Of a stretch of DNA of 64,000 nucleotides, positions 46,441-58,534 are shown piece after piece. The stretch is from Denticeps clupeoides. Lineage: Eukaryota; Chordata; Actinopteri; Clupeiformes; Denticipitidae. The notes under the pieces are model-generated. The model saw only the letters and a list, made by a program, of their open reading frames with translations, was not told the DNA's origin and did no database searches. The stretch spans positions 5,533,489-5,597,488 of the forward strand of contig NC_041721.1 in NCBI RefSeq assembly GCF_900700375.1, written 5' to 3'. Both the position numbers and the translations under genes were made by a program. Position 1 is the stretch's first letter. The number at the start of each line of letters is the position of its first letter.

Positions 46441-48090
46441 TACAAGTTAACACATGTTCTTTATAAAGACTGCTGCATTCTTAATAACCTTCAATCCTAC
46501 AGTTATACACACAGGATACCACACAATATATTCACTTATCACTACAATAGTGATTTTTTTTGACAGGCAGTGTAGAAATCCTGTTGGACCCTGCTGGAGT
46601 TGTACCAGAAGGTCACCCAAACATTATGGCCCATCTCTGCTGAAGCCACAACAGGACCTTCAGATTCAGCAGTCCACTACTTGGGGTACTCGCATGTATC
46701 AAATGATCTGATGTCTCCAAAAATGCACAGTTACCATCATGGCCTTTGGACCATGATCATGGACAGCAAAATGAGAATTTCATTGCACACAGGAATACTA
46801 ATTTCTACAGGACGTATGACAAATGCTTTGAATGTTGAATAGAGGTTCCCACATAAAATGTCAAGTCACCTGGTTCTTTGTTAGCAGGGAATGGGAATGT
46901 ATATTGATTTGAAAGTGAAAGTCATTGTGAAACAATGCAGCACAGCACACGGTGACACAACGAAATGTGTCCTCTGCTTTTAACCATCACCCTTGGTGAT
47001 TTGGTCTGGGATTCGAACCGGCAACCTTCTGATTACGATGCCACTTCCTTAACCGCTAGGCAAAGAATATAGGTTATAGGTTAACTTTACAGCAAACAAT
47101 AAACGTGTCTGAGTAACTCTTCATTATTTACATTCAAAATAAAAGCACTGGAGCGTTTAAATGACTTTTTTTCTGGTGACAGAAGAGAGCTGGTACAAAT
47201 GACAGATGAAGCTATTTACACATGTGTTTCCCATATTCAGTTATCTAAGCCTCATTTGAGACACAGAGCATCAAAGCTTTGTTCAGAGACCTTTTTTGGA
47301 GCTGCTGGGAAGAGGATCATTTTTGTTTCCTCAAATTCAAAGTCCATTTGTCTTTACTGTTTAAGGAGTTGCCTTTTAAAAACTATGAGACTGAAATTTC
47401 GAAAGCTAAGAGACCAAATCCACTGTTCTGGAGGAATAATGAGTGATGATGGCACAGATCCATACCCAAGAGCAGGCTGAGACATGCTGAGACAAGATAA
47501 CAGCAGATCCATCATCACGTGATCCATCATCAAAAGTTCCAGCATACATGCAGTAAGACTGATTGTTTCAGTGTCTTGGATTGCGTGTGTTATGGAGACT
47601 TGTCATGCCGTTGGTCACATGCCATGGAAGACTCCTTCTCATTGCCAGGTTTGAGGGTTCGAAGGACCTTTTTTCTTGCAGAAATAAGGGAAATAGATAT
47701 TAGTGCTTAATCTGTCACATGACAACAGTTCTTTCCAGCTATTTGTGTTGGGGACGGCCCAATGTGGAACGCCGAGTTTCATTTATGGTTTTGCATGTTT
47801 CTCCCTGTGTGTAATGAACAAATCTAGAGAACATATAACAATTTAACATAACTGTAATAATGCTGTGTTCTACATAAATGTGAGATTTATGTGTGCACAC
47901 TGTAAGATCCCATGCTTGGAGGTGTCCTGACTGTTCACAGAAGAAGAAGAACCCACTTCAGTAGTGATGCTGATTCAAACCGCTCTTACTACCTTTGTGT
48001 CCCTGTACTAAGCAGGGGACTGTCCCTGTAACTACGGATTGAAAGTCACTCTGCATAAAGGCGTCTGATAAATGCCATGAATGTAAAGTG
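46441..48090. other. Unit 3 spacer downstream of R5; SINE-A at 46912-47065, SINE-B remnant at 47995-48085
   Basis: No gene. Both SINEs are recognisable by their tRNA-related boxes or tails. The 93-codon frame at 47199-47480 is a passive copy of the one in units 1 and 2. Confidence 0.55.
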
Positions 48091-48204
48091 TACCTGGACT
48101 AATTTGCTCCAGAATTCATATTACTATCATGTGGTGGTACGTTTTCATGAGTCTCTTCCTCCTTGTGTTCTGTGTCACAGTCTGGTAATTCCTGCATCAG
48201 ACCA

Positions 48205-50411
48205 TCACTGTGAATCATTTCTACTTGAGGTCTCTCTTCTTCTACACTGTCCTGCTTGTTTGTCTTTGTCACATTTTAGTTCATGAGTAGAACACAAGTT
48301 AAAGTATTTGGAGTTTTTATTCATTTTATTACGGCTGCATGAATTGTGAATTTTCACCTTCATCTTCATCACTGGAGTCTGGTTGTTGGTTCTTGTCTTC
48401 AAACTCCTGTCTGACTGGCTCAGAGGTCTCATCAGTGATTCTTAGTTCTTCTGTAATAAAATAATATAGAATAATGAAGTAAAATGCTAACACACATTTA
48501 AGACATTCTATTTTAAACATCTGCAATTTAAAGATTGATTATTAATAACATGCTTTTTTTATTGAGACTTACCTGGACTCTTATCTTGATATTTTTTTAG
48601 ATAATTTTCTGTGTTGCCTTGTTCGATGATTGACAGATCCACATTAATGGAGTTCGACTTGCTTTTGTAAACATCACCATGTTTCTGTTTTACTTCCTTC
48701 TTTTTATCAGGCTGATGGTGGTTCAAAAATCTCTCCTTTTCACCCTCTTGTACCTGATCCATATCCTGGTTGGACTCAGTTCTCTCCTCATCACTCTCTT
48801 TATAATGAGTCTTGTGGTTTTGTGGTAAGATGCTCACAGCAGACATTACAAGACGATCAGCAGTGGAAGGTTCTGAGCTGCACTTACCTCTGCGTGACTG
48901 TAGCCGCTTAAAAACCAACAGTACAACAAGAACCAATACCAGCAGAATGAGAAGTAGAAGGAGACATCCAACAACAGAACCAACCAGGAAAATGGTGCGA
49001 TCTTTGGACACACACACAAAAGAAATCAGGAATGAAGGCAAATAAAGATCAGAAGAGGCTCTTGGTTCCTCACCTCTAGTAGAACAGTCTCCAGCTGTGT
49101 AATTCTGCGTCTCCTCACTAACTGGGTTTTTCACCAGACAGGTGTAGTTGGAACCCAGGTTCTCTTGACTGATCTGTATCTGGCTCCTGTTCTCTGGGTT
49201 CTGTAGTCCAGGTCCTGTCCAGCTGTAACTGAGGAGAGGACCGTCTGCTTCACAGACCAGAGTTACTGTAGATCCTGTTACATCACAGCTGATCCTGGTG
49301 TTCCTCACAGGGTCTGGGGGTAATTTGAAAATATTACAAATCTTTTCAAACCATTTATAGAAATACAACCAAAATTAAAAATTTTTACCAATAACATCCA
49401 CTTGCTGGGTAAATCTCTTAATTTTTCTATTTACAGTAATTTCTGCTTCATACAGTCCTCTGTCTGCTGTTGTCACCCCTGTGACGGTGACATCGCCTGT
49501 TTCTGTGTTCAGCTGAGTCCGCTGCTGGAACTGTAAATATTCTGAGATCCCTGGCCTCATCCTGTTCCACTCCACCATCTTATTGTGATTGTGTTTCCAG
49601 AAGATATCTTCTTTAACGCCACTGATATGTGGGAGTAATAAAAAGCCCCCATTTGTCTCAACATAGAGGATCCCTGAAGCATCACCTTCCAAGATGATAT
49701 TGAGCATGGTTAATATTCATAAAGATAGTTCTGAATTTTAAAACATTAAAAGCTTTTATAAAAGTTGACACTTAGACACTTAGAACAAGTAACAGAAAAA
49801 TCGTAGTTACCGAGACTGAAAATAATCACAGCGTATAAATACAACACAGTCTACCTGCCATTAAGTTTCTGTATTTTTGTGTGACATGTGACTAACATTG
49901 ATGCTAAATGCACACATCTCTATACTGTTTTATAATGTCAGATATGGCACCATCTCACAAAGTTTCATATGAGGAAATTATCTGAAGACAAATTATTAGA
50001 CAACGATCAATTTACTTAACACTGTACCAGTTGGTGTCAAAAAAGTAAATGTGACTATATTTGAAATTTTAAAATGCTGCCAAAATAATTGTCTTTAAAT
50101 GGGATCTTAATTATATATTTCTCTTGATTATACTGTATGATATTTTATTGATATATTATGTACTGTGTGAGACTCCTACAAGAAATTCCTTGTCCCGTAA
50201 ACATGACTTGAATGTAATTCTGATATTTGTGTCATAAATGTTTGAGGAAATGGCGCTTAAATGTTAATTTAATTGAGTCTCGCCTTATTTAATCCAACGA
50301 CCAAAACTGAAGACTGACTCTGGATCCCACATGCAAACCCGCATTAAAAAGTCACTCACCTGAAACTGCGTTCAGAATAAGGCAGAAATATGCAATCATG
50401 GAGAGATTCAT
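48205..50411 (-). CDS. R5: complete CD2/SLAM-like Ig receptor, mosaic of two lineages
   Basis: Seven exons close in frame as 359 codons: 50360-50411 (leader MNLSMIAYFCLILNAVSG), 49389-49685 (V), 49074-49313 (C2), 48888-49001 (membrane), 48573-48797, 48358-48450 (12 bp shorter than in R4, still in frame), and 48205-48263. V (18-116) reads GDASGILYVETNG, DIFWKHNHNK and ADRGLYEAEI, without the cysteine pair, and resembles R2 and R0 more than R4. C2, membrane and tail are nearly those of R4 and R3. The similarity switches at the V-C2 intron, so R5 looks recombinant. The tail has TENYLKKYQDKSPG and no TxYxxV/I motif. No IRF word was found near the start. Confidence 0.75.
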
Positions 50412-50671
50412 GAAGAGTCTAGAGATGGAAGGAAAAGTGTTGAGTGGGGGTGAAAGGAACCTGGACCCCGCCCATCCTGTTCGGGTTTTACCAGTTCCCT
50501 GGCAGCTGCAGATTAGAGAAGCGCTGATTTCTCCTTTACAGCCATTAAAAGATTTACAATAATATTGCAATTAAATGTTATGTATTATTTTTATCAAGAA
50601 TATAAAACAAGTACTTCTGCATTGCTGTGCAGAACAGTTCTAATAATGCAAAAGCAATACGAGTATAGCTT

Positions 50672-50672
50672 A

Positions 50673-50706
<34 letters not shown>
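50672..50706 (+). repeat. (GT)n microsatellite
   Basis: Uninterrupted GT run. Confidence 0.9.
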
Positions 50707-50708
<2 letters not shown>

Positions 50709-50764
50709 TGCAACATGACACTGAGATCTGATTCACAGGCAAGGCACAATTTACACACTGTTTC

Positions 50765-51045
50765 TGTCACGACTGAGGGCTGATGGGGGAAGGAAGCACA
50801 GAGACAAGCCATCTGGGCAAAAGGGATTTATTCAATAACACAAATAAAAATGGCACGAGGGCCGAATCTAAGGAAACAAACAATAACACACCCACAAACG
50901 TGAGGCACAGGCCAGGGACAAACAAAGAAAACATACGGATATGTCCATATTAATGCAGCAGCGTCTATCTGCTCCTTTTAACAGGGAACCATGGACGCCC
51001 AATCAGCGGCCCCTGTCCATGATTAGAGCCCTGCTGTCAGGCTGA
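50765..51045 (-). mobile_element. LTR-like fossil, minus orientation
   Basis: The plus strand begins TGTCACGACTGAGG. Read on the minus strand, the block ends GAATAAATCCCTTTTGCCC, TGCTTCCTTCCC and GTCGTGACA, the same ending pattern as the LTRs of the 32.5-kb element. The other end is not sharp and no target duplication is seen. Related to, but not the same as, the elements at 14468 and 32517. Confidence 0.5.
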
Positions 51046-51495
51046 TTGATGCATAACCAATATTACACAATATACGTATTTGTGGTGTGTGATTATGTAT
51101 ATGAGGTTAGGTGAAAATAATATTGTGGTAATAACAGTAATAACAGTAATTAATTTATTTTATCACCTCAGGTGATTGATGGAATCCAGCCATTTTGTTA
51201 TGCTTGTGGTTTTAAAAAGTGCCGGAGGATGCAGCTCTCCAGCTGCAACATGGTCAGAGTGTGAAACTCACCTTACAGATCTGCTTTCACTACTTCACTT
51301 CAGTAGTTTTACTTTGCTGTTGTCTGAAAAATGTGAATGAATAGATTTTTTTTTGTGCCACATCAGCTGGCTGGAATGTGTGCAGGCATGTTTGTCATGC
51401 CACTGTTTTGTGTGGAGTTCACAGCCATTTGGCATGGCAAGGCAGGTGATCTGAGATGACAAGACTTGACCACGAAGAAGGACACATTTGCACGA

Positions 51496-51691
51496 TGTCA
51501 CGAAACAGGGGTTTAATCTGTGATGAACAGGACAGGGGAGGTGAACAGGTAACAATAACCCTAACATGAACAGGGCAGCTTTATAAAGTCAGACAAGGTG
51601 AACACGATTAAGAAAACATTACACAGGACAAACGTGAAAATCTGGACCGGATTCCAGATCGGAGTGTCCCCTTCTGGAACGGATCATGATA
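51496..51691 (-). mobile_element. Possible solo LTR fossil
   Basis: On the minus strand it runs from ATCATGATCCGTTCC through CTTTATAAAGCTGCCC to CCCCTGTTTCGTGACA. Near-inverted ends and a TATA-like box fit an LTR; no clear target duplication. Confidence 0.45.
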
Positions 51692-51749
51692 GTGGAATTT
51701 ACACAGAAAATTATAACTAACGTATATCTCAGGAAATCTCACTGTTTAA

Positions 51750-51862
51750 TTTACGTTTAGGGCATTAATCAGACACCCTTCCCCAGACAAATTTACAATC
51801 AGTAGTGTTAGGGACAGTCCACCTGGAGACAAGTTAAATGTCTTGCTCAGAGACACAATGGA
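51750..51862 (-). repeat. SINE-B fragment
   Basis: TTACGTTTAGGGCATTAATC, CAGACACCCTTCCCCAGAC and GTCTTGCTCAGAGACACAAT. A smaller piece lies at 52130-52195. Confidence 0.6.
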
Positions 51863-52269
51863 GGTATGTGGGGATCATTCTCAACATTCTCATATTTTTA
51901 AATTGATCCAAAATTTGTCACATCCAAAACGTGCTGCAAATTGTGTAAAATACTACTGTCCCTCACTCACTCAATATTCCATCACTTCCTGTTCTTCAGG
52001 GTTGTGGCAGCCAGAGCTCATTCCAGGTTGCTGTGTGCACAGACACTTGCACGCACACTTTATCGTTACTGTGCAAGATAAGAAGGGTCAAGGTTAGATG
52101 GCTACATTCCGAATTCACTTGATATTTATATTTACATTTACGGCATTTAGCAGATGTCCTTGTCCAATCGGCATTGGAACTTACAGTCAGTAGTTGCAGC
52201 TCATTATTTCTTTGTGATTTGCATTTGCCCAAAGGAATTTATAAAATAGTGTAAATTTGAACACCAACA

Positions 52270-52525
52270 TATGAAAGTGAAGTGATTGTCCTTGTGAGAC
52301 ACTGCAGCACAGCACACGGTGCCGCAACGAAATGTGTCCTCTGCTTTTAACCCATCACCCATGGTGAGCAGTGGGCAGCATGAGAGGCGCCCGGGGAGCA
52401 GTGTGTGGGGACAGTACCTTCATCAAGGGGACCTCAGTGGTACATTGACAGTTCGGAATTTTGATCCCGCAACCTTCTGATTGCGGGTCCGCTTCCTTAC
52501 CCACTAGGCAATGACTGCCCTCTAG
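52270..52525 (-). repeat. SINE-A, nearly full length
   Basis: From GAAAGTGAAGTGATTGTCC through GCACACGGTGCCGCAACG and GGGGAGCAGTGTGTGGGGAC to CACTAGGCAATGACTGCCC. Its box B is degraded (GATCCCGCAACC). Confidence 0.75.
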
Positions 52526-54217
52526 ATTGAGAATTAGTAAAAAGGCTTCCAAATTTTGCTGATGTTCAAATAAGTTAATGGATTTTACTTGAGGTGTCCA
52601 ATGCGTATGTGGATCATCTGCATCAAGGATCGAGGATCAAGTCTCATCTGTTGCCAGACGATCAAAAATGTGAATGTCAGGGGGTTTTATGAGTATATTA
52701 TCAACACTCGCCTCGTGCATTGCAACAGCTGCAGTGAGTATAATGATACACCAACAGCCCTTCATGTCTCTTGTATTATTATCATTGTGCACATTTGATT
52801 TGTAACTATTTGAACATATAGTTAAACTAGCAGTGCAATAACAATTTTAATTAAAAGAAATAATATTATTTCGGAAGTAAAAGACTCTCATCCTGTGAAA
52901 TACCCAAGCACATGTACACTGACCAGACATAACTTTAGAACCACAGACAGGTGAAGTGAATAATGGCGACTGCCTTGTTTCAGTGGTGGGTGTATGCATG
53001 CATGTAGAAATCAGCTTAAGAGTCTTCTGCTTTATGAAGCGTTTTTTAATAATGATGTAGTAATAATACAACACCAAAAGGGCAACCCGGTGGTGGTTTG
53101 CAATTTTGGATAAGCTGATAACAAAGAATTTATAATAAAGAATACAACAACAAAAATGTAAGGACAATCAGCTCATTCACATAGGAACTAACTTCATGAC
53201 TGTTGTTAAGTGAGATGATTAAACTGTTAACAGGCTTGGAACTTGAAACAAGCAAGCAGATACAGCTCATGGGGTTAAAGCTACACAAGCAGCTTGGCTT
53301 AGCGGGTGCAAACGCAGGTTGTGGTAGCAGGAGTAGTTGTCTTCTCTGCTGCAGGACTTCCAGGTCAAAGGACCAGAACTGTGGACCTGCGGTGGCGATA
53401 TAGTGCCTGCCTCAAGCAGGAGAACGAACCCGTGCCCAGTCCAAGATGGACCCTTCCTATTAACGCTAATTATGTAGTATAAAGTGGTTTTATAGCTGAT
53501 AGCAGGGCGGAAATGAGGACTGGGCTCTTCCGGTAGGGAAGCACGACTATTTCTAGCCCTCCGGAGGGAAGTACGGTTGGGGGGGTCAGTCTGGTTGAGC
53601 GGCAGACAGCACTCAAAAAGTGGGGAGCAATAGGCTTTTCTTTAATCGATTCTATAATTTATTTTGTACTTATTATGCTTTGTAGTCTTGGTGGATTTTG
53701 CTTTGTTGGAATTATCTTTCAGATTTTTGCCGGCATTTTGGGAAACTGGATCCAATAAAAACCTTCAGCCGTGGTCATTCTTTGAGATTTTAGTTTGGAA
53801 ACATTTTAGCTTCCTTACTTTGCACTAGCCTTGTTCCCTTTTATTCTATTTTACACTTGAATATCTTTAACTAGGCACAGCCAAAAAACATAGCGGTTCA
53901 GGATGCATTTCATTGCGTGTTGTACTGCTATAACTGTGCATGCGACTAATAAAAATCTCTTGTATCAAATCCAATTGCATTTTGGATTGGATCTGGAAAA
54001 TAAGTTGTTCGGAGGGAAACGTGGGATTCTGAAATCTGATCAGATCATCTAGTCCATTTGGTAAGCATTTTTAGTATGTTCAGCATGTTAAAGTATTTAA
54101 CATGAGCTTATCACACCAGAAATCTCAACCAGCAACTTCCTTCTTCTGTGTGGTTATGCAGCACTTCATGTAGATAACTACAATGGTCCTGTATACAGAT
54201 GCAGGAGTAAATCTGCA
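52526..54217. other. Intergenic between R5 and R6, no gene
   Basis: No coding feature. At 52917-52975 the phrase CTGACCAGACATAACTTTAG with GACAGGTGAAGTGAATAA looks like the end of a common fish DNA-transposon-derived repeat. On the minus strand an AATAAA near 53660 could serve R6. Confidence 0.45.
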
Positions 54218-55546
54218 TTAGAGCACTAGTAAAGACAGCATTAGTAACGCACAATAATAGTATGCGGGAGAAACCAAGTTTCCACAGTTTCCACAGTTTC
54301 CGGCAGTGTAACTCTGCTTCTCCTCACTAACTGGATTTTTCACCACACAGGCGTAGCTGAAACCCAGGTTCTCGCTACTGATCTGTATCTGCTGCCTGTT
54401 CTCCGGTTTCTGTAGCCCAGGCCCTGACCAGCTGTATTCCAGGAGAGGACCGTCCGCGTCGCAGTGCAGGGTCACCGTCGGGTCAGTTGTTTTGCAGGTG
54501 ATCCTGGAGTTCAGCACCGGGTCTGACAGGACAAAATGGACAAAATGCAGTCATTCCTAATTCATTCACACAGTCTAAAGAATCACAAAGGATCCGTTTA
54601 CTTACAACAACCAAACACACGGTTCCTGTGTATAATGTGTAGTACTATCCTGCATGCAGTACCATGCAAAAGTCACAAAACCGCTGTTTATCGAAGCTTC
54701 GAGCATGAAACTATCATTCTCTTGTCCTGCTCTATTAGATCACTCATTAGTTTACAGAGTTGGGAGAGACCAAGCCCCAGTTCATCTAGCACATCTCCAG
54801 AGATGAACATGAACATTATTGCCAGTTTCACTTTTTAATCAGTATTATTAATATGATTTAAATTTTTTGTTACTTTTGGGAAGATTAAAGAAAACTGCTT
54901 AAAGCCTTTTGTGTGTGTTGTGCATATTTGTAAAAGGTTCTAAGTACCAATAATTGTAACACGCTCCTTAAAAAAATGAATTTTCGCATTTATGATGATG
55001 TCTGCTTCGTACAACCCCCCGTCGTTTATCGTGGCCCTTGTGATGTTGATGTCGCCGGTTTTCGTGTTCAGCCTTGTTCGTCCCTTGAACTGTAAATACT
55101 CTGTGACCCCTGACCCCATCCTGTCCCATTCCACCATCTTATTCCCATTGAGTTTCCACAGGATCTCCTCTACGTCTCCAGATATCCGGGGCCTCATGGT
55201 CAAGGTCCCGTTAGTCTCGACGTACCGCGGGATCTCAGCCCCACCTTAAAAATAAAAAAGGAATGCAGGATCCAGATGAGAAGGAACAGGAGGAGGAACC
55301 TGCGTGAAGAACCACGCTCACAAGCAGTCCATGTTTATTTTCTAATTCTCAGATTCTCATGAAATAGCCATAATTTGATCTACATTCTCTACATTCTCCC
55401 AGATGTAACCCGTTTCTGCCTATTAAAAGCATGCGTTTTTAATATGCGCAGTAATACCAGCCATAAACGTGTCATGCACCTGACTTACGCAGTAAGGAAC
55501 CCGCACGGAGGACCCCACAGATGAGTAGACAGAACCAGAAATCCAT
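54218..55546 (-). CDS. R6: GPI-anchor-type CD2/SLAM-like Ig protein
   Basis: Three exons close in frame as 219 codons: leader 55489-55546 (MDFWFCLLICGVLRAGSLL), V 54948-55244 (297 bp, like its relatives) and C2 54218-54522. V (about 20-118) has EILWKLNGNKMVEWD and DGGLYEADII without a cysteine pair. C2 has the four-cysteine pattern, but the reading does not splice to a membrane exon. It runs on through GNCGNCGNLVSP into a 15-residue hydrophobic end, YYCALLMLSLLVL, and stops (TAA 54220-54218). A small-residue stretch, a hydrophobic tail and no cytoplasmic part fit a GPI-anchor signal, as in mammalian CD48. R6 is the most divergent member and the nearest to the CD2-like gene, head-to-head with it. 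A lost splice site leaving a short soluble or dead product is the alternative. Confidence 0.7.
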
Positions 55547-55565
55547 CTTAACTCCCGATCCTGCT

Positions 55566-55580
55566 GGAAAGTGAAAGTGA
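55566..55580 (+). promoter_or_regulatory. ISRE/IRF element just upstream of R6
   Basis: GGAAAGTGAAAGTGA has two perfect GAAAGTGA words in tandem, the interferon-response/IRF consensus, with a GGAA core that could also take an ETS factor. It lies 20 bases upstream of the R6 start codon and so would be in the promoter or 5' UTR. Confidence 0.5.
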
Positions 55581-55599
55581 CGCCATATACCTTTGGGAT

Positions 55600-56803
55600 G
55601 AGGAGTGGGAGAATGACATCATGTGTGTTTTAAAGGGCCGGTTACTCAGGAGTTCATCGGAGTTCACCGTTCGCTCGGTGCTGCTGATTGTAATGAAACA
55701 TAAATTTAAGTGACCAAATTCTACATATGTTTATTGCCTTTCATCAATATTTATGTCCCTATTTTTGACGCTGTCGAGAGAAATAATTTCCAAACTATTT
55801 TTCATTGCTCCTGCAACAGTGACAGTAAAGACTATTCTATCATATAAAGACAGTCTTGGCTCTAAAGTGCTCGACTAAGCCACCTGGTGTCCTTCGCGAC
55901 AGGATTGACTGGATTTGGATGCAGAGGAGGGTTAACTTTTAAGCTCATGGTCCACACTGGCTTTTAAAATCTGGTGCGGGCCGGGCCAGCGCCTGATGTG
56001 TGCATATCAGACATAAACATAAAATAAGACATTAATGTATTAATATTTACATTCTCTTTTAATGGGAACAGTGTTGCTGATCAGCCTTCATTTTGGAGAA
56101 AGACTCGCTAGACTAAGAAAGGAAATGAGCATGTAAATAGCTGGATGTTGCATGTTATGTGGGGGTTAAACACGGTTTAGTGTAGATGGGCGGTTAGGCG
56201 GCGTCTACATTGCGTGGTGCCAGAGAGTAAGAGCAAGTAAAAGATGGCTGTGTTGTACTGTGTGTTGTACTGTTTATTTTGGCTACCAGCTCTTATTCCA
56301 GCCAGAATGAGCGCCGAGTGAAAGCTTCGCCACGTTATTCAAACGTGCTCTTTTACTTTGTCAAGAATATGTCATTTATACATTTATTAACATCATGGCC
56401 AAAAGTTGTCCCACACCCTGCATATTGCTAATCGCTAGAGTCTGTTTCAACTCCGCACCTATACCTCACCTGACCGCACAAGTCGGTGTAAAAACCCATC
56501 TGTGCCTAATGCGCCACCGGGTGGGACGCCAGGCATTGCAGGACAAGTTCAAATGAGAGTCATTATTGCGCCTTTCTTTCGGCAATTCTTTCTTCTTCCT
56601 TCAGCGGGCCGGATTAAAAAGACCAACGGCAAACAGCAAATGCTGAAGTGCTAGTTACCACCAAACATCCAGTGTATCGTGCATGAGGAAAATCCGGACC
56701 CAGCAACCTGGAACCATGAACTGTGCTGTAGAAGAAAGAGACACAGAGAAGTGGCCATCAACACTCGACAGGAACAGGAAAACAAAAGCGAAGAAAAAGA
56801 ATG
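55600..56803. other. Spacer between divergent R6 and the CD2-like locus
   Basis: No gene. At 55785-55835 a LINE 3' end is likely (GCAACAGTGACAGTAAAG then ACTATTCTATC). Between 55930 and 56620, GCGGGCCGGGCCAGCGCC and AGCGGGCCGGATTAAAAAGA suggest a worn non-autonomous hAT element. Confidence 0.4.
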
Positions 56804-56955
56804 AAATTGACCCACAGACAAAAGCAGTTTTACGTTAATGTACAAAAACTGATTTGTATTGAATTTATGAAAAACCAAAACTGCAGCAGAAAATTAATCT
56901 GCAAAACCAACCCCGTTACGGTCAAATCAAATACTGTCGGTAAATACTGAATATG

Positions 56956-57175
56956 AAAGTGAAGTGATTGTCATTGTGAAACACTGCAGCACAGCACACA
57001 GTGACACAACAAAATGTGTCCTCTGCTTTTAACCATCACCCTTGGTGAGCAGCGGGCAGCCATGACAGGCGCCCGGGGAGCAGTGTGTGGGGACGGTGCT
57101 TTGCTCAGTCGGATTGGGATTCGAACTGGCAACCTTCTGATTATGGGTCTGTTTTTCTGACCCACTAGGCCCTAA
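56956..57175 (-). repeat. SINE-A copy (duplicated at 59500-59719)
   Basis: AAAGTGAAGTGATTGTCATT, GCAGCACAGCACACAGTGAC, GATTCGAACTGGC (reverse box B), CCCACTAGGCCC. The same insertion is present in both tandem copies. Confidence 0.8.
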
Positions 57176-57695
57176 TAAATAAACCAATGTCAAGTGTCCA
57201 GAGAATTCTGAAACACAGAAAGCCAAGGGTCTCAAATGGCCTGTTTTATGCAGAAAGTTATGGTGCAACTTGAGTGTCCAAAAAGGAAAGCTATGTTGGA
57301 CAGACCGAATCTAATGGTTACAATTAGAAAGGAAACATTCCTGATATTTTAAAAAGAACACAACAGTGACCACCCGTGTCTTCTCCTCGATACAGTCCCA
57401 GTGAACTATGGGTGCAGATGTTTCTTCTGTTCATTCTATCTGGAGCTGATGAATAAACGTCTTGTTATTTTTGGTTTTGCAGTAGCGGCTGTGCTCTCCA
57501 TACATGATTCAGCACGTTTTTTTTTCAGTGTGCAAATGAAAACCACACATAGTGCTCTCAGTGCTGAGAAGTCGTGTCTTCACTTGTCTGCATTGCCTTG
57601 GGTGGAAATGCAGGTGGAGGCAACACAACACCACCTTCATGGTCAAGGAAATTAAAATGCCATTTTAGTTTCAACATTTCAAGTGTCATTATATC

Positions 57696-57759
57696 ATGGA
57701 CTTTTTGATTGCTGTTATATTTGTGCTCCTTTGTGGCAGTCCTGTGGTGGCTCCAGAAG
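57696..57759 (+). CDS. Leader exon A1 for the CD2-like locus
   Basis: ATG opens a 21-residue signal peptide (MDFLIAVIFVLLCGSPVVAP) ending in a phase-1 donor GAAG|GTGAGG. No V exon is recognised before the next leader, so it could only be used by splicing on to the V exon at 62197. Its upstream sequence is related to that of B1. Confidence 0.6.
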
Positions 57760-58534
57760 GTGAGGACATTTAACTTTAATTTCCTACAATATCAACTTAA
57801 TGAAGGATTCATATACCTATTGCAAAAATATTTAATGTGTCCCCGGTACCACTTATTCTAAAATGTACTTATATTGGAGTACTTCGTCCACCACTGCTCT
57901 CTACCCTTCAGTGGGTAATTAAAATTTCCCACTTGTGGGACTAAATAAGAATGATCTTATCTTATCTTATCTTATCTTATCTGATCTTACCTTTAGCAGA
58001 ATATCTAAAAACAACTAACGTTTCAAATCCTCCGCCAGGGGGCAGTAAAGACCTGCATGATGGGGGAAATGTCAAAACGTAATTTACAGTGCAGGATCAC
58101 AGGGATTTTAATCCAGTAAAATGACTTGTATACCACATTTAACATATGCCACAAGACTCAGGTTTCGGGAAAAGTCCAGCATGGGTCTCTCCATGTCAGG
58201 TCAGGAAACGAGATTCCCTAGTCTCAATAACAAGAACGTTTGGGTGGTCTTAAAAGGTCACAATTTTTCACAATGTTGAAGAATTGACACCAAGAAGTAC
58301 CGCCACACGCTGCAAACATACTCTGTTTTTTTAAACCAAAATGAAAATGAAAACCAAAAGCTTTCGTCTTCTGAGTTTCCGTATTTCTGAGTTGTGCAGC
58401 ATCATCCGATCCACATTTTGAATGAAAGTGCTGTCGGAGTTGGGGATTATAAATTAAAGGTTTTTGATTCAGTGTATTTTTGTGTAAATTGATACTTAGC
58501 TTAAATATTAAGTACAAATTTTATTATTTTGTTA

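Larger units (their letters stand above)
45229..49318. repeat. Segmental duplication unit 3 (reaches into R5)
   Basis: Close to units 1 and 2 from the LINE fragment to the acceptor of the R5 C2 exon. Beyond 49318 the R5 intron, V exon and leader are no longer close to R4. Confidence 0.75.

Noticed and set aside
52270-52525. tRNA gene
   Set aside because: Box-like words belong to repeated SINE copies; there is no full tRNA fold.
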